From positions 1-10,747 of the forward strand of contig JANWZY010000089.1 of the NCBI GenBank assembly GCA_025061935.1: a DNA stretch of 10,747 bases, written 5' to 3'. The stretch is from Verrucomicrobiia bacterium (GTDB lineage Bacteria > Verrucomicrobiota > Verrucomicrobiia > Limisphaerales > DTLC01). Under the pieces are notes generated by a model. It saw nothing but the letters and a program-made list of their open reading frames with translations, made no database searches and was not told the origin of the DNA. Positions 8,001 to 10,747 of this stretch are shown here, piece by piece. The translations under genes were made by a program, and so were the position numbers. Numbering within the stretch: position 1 is the stretch's first letter; the number at the start of each line of letters is the position of its first letter.

Positions 8001-8725
8001 GGCCGCCAAACGAATTGCTCGCCTACGAAAAAGAGCTGCTCGGGTTCTATTTCACCGGCCACCCGCTTGCGCCATATGCGAAGCTGCTCGAGCAGTACGC
8101 GCTGGCGAACACCGCTACATTGGCCGAGCTGGCCAACCGCACTGTCACGCGTATCGGGGGGCTGGTCACTGCGGTGCAGTACGGCATCTCGAAAAAAACG
8201 TCCAAGCCGTACTTGATCGCGACGCTTGAGGACATGGACGGTGCTGTGCAGGTGCTGTTCATGAACGAAGCATACGACCGCAGCCGCGAGTTCGTTAAAC
8301 CCAACACCGCCGTGATGATTGTTGGCGAGGTTAGTACCGCCGATGAAAAACCCAAGCTTTTCGCCATCGAGGCGTTGCCGCTTGATGAAGCCCCCGCACG
8401 GTTCACTAAGCGTGTTGTCCTCAGGCTCCACACTGCCTCCGTCACAGCGGAGCAACTTGAGCAGCTTCGGCAGACGATCGTTGCGCATCCTGGTGAATGC
8501 CCGGTTGTCATCCATTTTACGCAACCGAATGGCGAGCCGGCAGCAATTCGCGCAGGCGAGCAGTTCCGGGTCAAGCCTTCGCGCCAGCTACAAGAAGCTG
8601 TCGAGCGGTTGTTCGGCCCGGGCACCTACGAACCGGAGGTGGAAACAACTATTTCGCCGCGCCCGGCGCGCCGGCCCGACCGCAACGGCATGCCTCAAAA
8701 GGCGGACAACGGCCCCGGCTGGTAG
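5066..8725 (+). CDS. dnaE: DNA polymerase III subunit alpha (DnaE1 type)
   Basis: A 1219-residue replicative DNA polymerase. The N-terminal PHP domain (about 5-285) starts FVHLHVHSEYSLLDG and keeps a full set of likely metal ligands: His10, His12, Asp19, His44, Glu69, His91, Cys142, Asp210 and His212. The palm carries PDIDIDFDDDRR (Asp442 and Asp444) and LLKMDFLGLKTL (Asp593), the catalytic triad. GARGSAAGSLVTYLL (399-413), VHAAGVVIA (549-557), FRPGPMELIPDFINR (672-686), the YQEQVMQAAQ segment and FNKSHAAAYA (784-793) are classic DnaE motifs. A helix-hairpin-helix (about 867-925), an OB-fold (about 1025-1105) and a C-terminal tail complete it. About 45 residues at 314-358 look like an insertion relative to E. 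coli DnaE. The ATG at 5066 fits the family start, though the ribosome site is poor. The frame is uninterrupted and ends in TAG. Confidence 0.97.
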   Translation: MAQAEFVHLHVHSEYSLLDGACRLDRLVAKARELKFQALAVTDHGVLYGAIDFYKAAREAKIKPIIGCELYVAPGSRFEKKTATGGRDVYHHLVVLAKDSTGYRNLIKLVTAAHLEGFYYKPRVDKDLLAAHRHGLIVLSGCLASEIPELILKGQLEKAREVIGWFKETFGPDNFYLELQNHGEPDEARVNRQLILWSKEFGLKLVATNDVHYIERHHSHAHDCLVCIGTQTTIHDPKRLSLNYAPEQYHLRSAEEMKQLFAEVPEAVRNTLEVAEKCNLEIEMGRLRFPVFHPPEGYTRESFLRQWLVEGLYKRYTIRARLEDHEFVVEGVDDPSRLPPVQPTELEGVTGDPVQAKVKAVMDRLRMELSVIEKTGFVSYFLVVGDFVRYARSRGISCGARGSAAGSLVTYLLEISKVDPIRYGLLFERFLNPERISPPDIDIDFDDDRRAEVIEYVRGKYGRDCVAQIITFGTLGAKSAIRDVGRAMGLSYAECDRLARMIPAELNITLEKALKKSPELKRAYETEPTTRELIDTALILEDLVRNASVHAAGVVIADQPLVNLLPLKADEDGTIVTQYAMGPVGDLGLLKMDFLGLKTLTVIRNTCQMVKATRGIDVQIDNIPLDDPKTYELLNRAQTLGVFQLESSGMRDLCRKFGISSIEHIIALIALFRPGPMELIPDFINRRHGKVQITYEHPLLEPICRETYGIMVYQEQVMQAAQVLAGYTLGQADILRRAMGKKLPEEMAKQRANFVEGCRRTNRIPKEKADRIFDLLEKFAGYGFNKSHAAAYAIIAYQTAYLKANYTVEFLCAMMTADMADTEKLAQYVNEAREFGIEVLPPDVNESQMYFAPSQPRGGAGARGAIRFGLAAIKGIGEAAVDSIIKARTEGGRFRSLADLCERVDTRAVNRKVLEALIKSGACDCFGQTRATLFAQIDHALARAASIAADRARGQSSLFGRLDEDTAPIPESLTNLPEWPPNELLAYEKELLGFYFTGHPLAPYAKLLEQYALANTATLAELANRTVTRIGGLVTAVQYGISKKTSKPYLIATLEDMDGAVQVLFMNEAYDRSREFVKPNTAVMIVGEVSTADEKPKLFAIEALPLDEAPARFTKRVVLRLHTASVTAEQLEQLRQTIVAHPGECPVVIHFTQPNGEPAAIRAGEQFRVKPSRQLQEAVERLFGPGTYEPEVETTISPRPARRPDRNGMPQKADNGPGW
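7912..7929. repeat. 18-base perfect palindrome inside dnaE
   Basis: TGACCGCGCGCGCGGTCA equals its own reverse complement. It encodes part of ADRARGQ in the linker before the SSLFG segment of DnaE. It may be only a by-product of Arg/Ala codons in GC-rich DNA. Confidence 0.85.
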
Positions 8726-9255
8726 CATTTGGAGTTTTTTTCGGACCAGTAAGTCTTAAGAGGGACTTTTCTGTCGGCGGTTCCCGGCGTGCATGCCGAT
8801 GCAGCGAGAATGTTGTCCGAGTTGCATGGCCAATATTGGGCAATAATCAGGCACGGTTGAGCGAGAGCAGACGACCTTTTTGGGTATGGTTTTACGAAGC
8901 CCACCTCTGGCATTGTGGCAGTGGTGGAGCGCGACGAAGTAGCCCCACTTAATATGCGTGTAAGAGCGCGCTTCGTTATAAGCTGCGTTGGGCAAACACC
9001 GCCTTGGCGGAAAAGATGCCAAACAACGAGCACGTGGTATTGAAAAAGCAATGAATGCGGGGTCGGTTTAGCTGCGGGTCCTTTTGGCCAAAGTTTGCAC
9101 GGACTGCACTGGGTTTTCCCCACGCGCGATCTATCCGTTCGGTATTTGAATCGGTTGCTATTCCAACATTCGTGCACGGATTCGGTGGCCGTGATGACAA
9201 TCCGTCTCTCGGTAAGTTACCCGCTTTGAATTAAAAGGCACCGACGACCCTGCGC
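8726..9255. other. gene-poor stretch between dnaE and the broken PEP-CTERM gene
   Basis: About 530 bases without a gene I can recognise on either strand. It starts with a TTTTTTT run (about 8734-8740) shortly after the dnaE stop, without a convincing hairpin before it. Small symmetric sequences are present: CCGCC-TT-GGCGG (8999-9010), TTTGGCCAAA (9083-9092), and a 7-base stem ACGGATT (9176-9182) with AATCCGT (9199-9205) separated by 16 bases. The open frames here, the longest being on the minus strand from 9177 into dnaE, show no familiar motifs. It may be the decayed remains of a further gene, or simply spacer between convergent genes. Confidence 0.55.
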
Positions 9256-9874
9256 TCACAACTTTTCCGCCCGCGTTAATCTCCGCCATGTAAGCGCTAT
9301 GAGGCCGAGACTGAGCAATGCGAACGCGCCTGGTTCGGGTACTCAGTGCAGGTTGTCCATGGCCCAGCGGTCTGCGTGGATCTCAACCTACAGCAGCGTG
9401 AAGCCAAATGGCTCAGTGAAGGTGTATGTGAGCAACCGATCGGCACCGTTGCCGTGCGTGACAAACGTGTTTGTGATCATGATCCCGCGCTGCTTGTATT
9501 CCACAAACGATCTCGGCAGGTTCGTGTAGGAGGGTGACCAAGGGTCTGCCAGTTCTACTGACACCAATCCAAATGGGGTTCCGCTTGTGAGACTAAACGC
9601 TACGTAATTGTCGGGACTGAACTGGCGCGCAAAACCTATGTACGGTGTGTCATTGTAAGGAATGTTCGCTGGCATGGTTACGGCCGGTGCAATACCTATG
9701 CTGTCATGCCAGGGCGAGCCTGTGCCCGGGGTGGGGATCGCCACGCGGAACCAAAACCCCTGTTCGTAGTTGTTGGTGCCGTATAGACCCATCGGGCCGC
9801 TGAATGTAATGGTGCCCTGAGCTTTAGATTTTGCCGGGACGAGCAGCCCGCAGGCTGCAACTAGAACTATCTAT
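9256..9874 (-). pseudogene. broken PEP-CTERM sorting-domain protein gene
   Basis: One reading frame of about 205 codons encodes a recognisable exported protein: a hydrophobic start (IVLVAACGLLVPAKSKAQ with likely signal-peptidase cleavage after SKA), then GTITFSGPMGLYGTNNYEQG, a beta-rich middle (9388-9792 is open) and a C-terminal PEP-CTERM tail. The tail has VPEPGAF, a membrane-like LLSLGLIAL and the basic end TWRRLTR, and finishes at TGA 9256-9258. PEP-CTERM proteins are exported and processed by an exosortase at the inner membrane. The frame is broken three times. TAG at 9388-9390 comes just before VEIHADRWAMDNLH, TGA at 9343-9345 comes just before VPEP, and the expected start reads ATAG (9874-9871) where ATG would be in frame. 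The family's usual 'DNL...VPEP' order is otherwise kept. I infer recent pseudogenisation; unusual readthrough or assembly error are less likely alternatives. Confidence 0.82.
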
Positions 9875-9883
9875 GGCTGTTTT

Positions 9884-9888
9884 CCTCT
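9884..9888 (-). promoter_or_regulatory. ribosome-binding-site relic of the PEP-CTERM gene
   Basis: On the minus strand AGAGG (followed by AAAACAGCC) lies nine bases before the ATAG that seems to be the damaged start codon. This normal spacing supports the idea that translation once began there. Confidence 0.5.
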
Positions 9889-9944
9889 GAGTGAGGCTGC
9901 ATTTATCGTGTCTTGCTATTTCATAAGCCGTTGCTCGGGTTGCG

Positions 9945-10747
9945 TCATTGGAAAGTGAACTCTAGCCGCCAAGAGCCTAGCAATATACCTGTTGCGCCTG
10001 CATTGTCGTCGTAGATGTAAAGGGCCCAAATGCCATTGGGATTGTCACCCACGATGTCAAAGAGGTTAGTCGAATACGGTCCTGGTGATGCGGCGGGCAG
10101 TTGGGTCTCGACAGGCTCACCGTAGTTGGAGGGGCCAAAATGGTGTGTTTGCCAAGACCAAATGGGATCTTTGTCAGGGGGCGGCCCGAGTAGTTGCTCA
10201 AATACCACTGTTACGTTTGTTACCGCCATGTTTCCTCCGGCATTGCTCATGAGCATGATCTTTTTGCCGGATGTGTTTACCAGCAGGATGTCCAGATTAT
10301 CTAGCCGGCTGTGCCGCAGATCGTACAGCATGACTCTTACGCTGGCCAGGTTGGTTGGCATACCGCGCGCATTGATTGTGGCTGGCTACCGCCCGGCCGG
10401 GCCGATAGTGCCTGAGCCGGGAATCGGGATGGGTAAACGGGTAAACAGCCAACTGGGCTGGCCCCAGCCAAAGCAACTCGCCTGCAGCGTTACTGGCCGA
10501 CACGGCCACCAGTGTCCAGTCGTCCCACAGGTCAACGTTGGTTAGTGTGAGCGTCGGGCCGGTTACACCAGGCACAGGCTCAAGTCTATCAACCAGCTCG
10601 CCAACTTCAGGTTCAGCTTCGAGGATGCTTTTGGCCGCCGGCCCGGCTGCAAGCACCAGCGTGCAATCAGCTCCAAGCAGCCAAGCAGAGCACAACGCCG
10701 GTTTTTGTCCGGCATTCCGCATAGTTGCGAGCAGGTTGGTCTTGCCA
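9945..10747 (-). pseudogene. broken Ig-like / P-domain secreted protein gene (5' end outside window)
   Basis: The upstream part, open from the window edge to about 10440, contains an Ig-like repeat end: PVPGVTGPTLTLTNVDLWDD followed by WTLVAVSASNAAGELLWLGP, the usual 'G.T..TLTL.NV...D...V.VSNAAG' pattern. The downstream part in another frame gives IPIPGSGTIGPAG, a TAG (10386-10388), then PATINARGMPTNLASVRVML, LDNLDILLVN, KIMLMSNAGG, PYSTNLFDIVGDNPNGIWAL and YIYDDNAGATGILLGSWRLE. This is a proprotein-convertase-type P-domain, which ends naturally at 9945. P-domains commonly close secreted proteases and cell-surface proteins. A frame change near 10425-10446 and a nonsense codon separate the halves. 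The TAG stands where related P-domains often have Tyr (YPSTI), one base from a Tyr codon. The gene lies 70 bases upstream of the PEP-CTERM remnant in the same direction. Confidence 0.75.
10431..10446. repeat. two tandem copies of GGGTAAAC
   Basis: An exact 8-base direct duplication lies where the reading frame of the Ig/P-domain gene changes. By itself an 8-base gain would not give the observed shift, so at least one other indel must also be involved if it is part of the lesion. Confidence 0.8.

Noticed and set aside
8497..8952. Plus-strand frame overlapping the 3' end of dnaE and running into the gap
   Set aside because: It is out of frame with dnaE, its first half is a shadow of a known gene and the remainder has no family features.
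8756..9022. 88-codon minus-strand frame in the gap after dnaE
   Set aside because: No ribosome site or recognisable motif. I considered a prepilin-like remnant but could not find a signature.
9343..10388. Genome-wide reassignment of TAG or TGA to an amino acid
   Set aside because: The tonB-like gene and dnaE end at TAG and the exbD-like gene and response regulator at TGA, all at family-typical lengths, so both codons act as stops.
1..10747. tRNA genes, CRISPR array, insertion sequence or phage genes
   Set aside because: No cloverleaf with a T-arm GGTTCRA signature, no regularly spaced repeats and no transposase or phage motifs were seen in reading either strand.

Overview
The window reads as chromosomal DNA from a GC-rich bacterium, most likely of the phylum Verrucomicrobiota (Pedosphaera/Limisphaera-like). 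The evidence is a PEP-CTERM sorting tail, an Ig-like plus P-domain secreted protein, a compact TonB/ExbB/ExbD cassette with a TonB C-terminus of a type I recall from that phylum, and a DnaE1 with a lineage-style insertion. This placement rests on remembered family patterns, not on a search.

Layout. On the minus strand at 91-852 is a NIF3-like dinuclear-metal protein. Divergent from it, a plus-strand cassette (1021-3094) encodes a TonB-like energy transducer, an ExbB/TolQ proton-channel subunit and an ExbD/TolR subunit. A single-domain response regulator (minus, 3257-3718) is convergent with that cassette. Then come a DegT/DnrJ/EryC1-family PLP aminotransferase (plus, 3841-4962) and an intact replicative DNA polymerase III alpha subunit (plus, 5066-8725).

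Beyond dnaE the character changes. About 530 bases (8726-9255) hold no recognisable gene. Two minus-strand genes for exported proteins follow, both broken. One (9256-9874) is a complete PEP-CTERM protein frame interrupted by two stop codons and with its ATG apparently spoiled by one extra base. The other (9945 to the window edge) encodes an Ig-like domain and a P-domain that are split by a frameshift and an in-frame TAG.

How the parts work together: the TonB-like/ExbB/ExbD genes form an inner-membrane energy-transduction complex. NIF3, the response regulator, the aminotransferase and DnaE are individual housekeeping or accessory genes with no obvious functional link. I found no CRISPR array, tRNA, rRNA, insertion sequence or defence system. 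The most noteworthy signal is the pair of decayed exported-protein genes, whose frames are still easy to read through the lesions.
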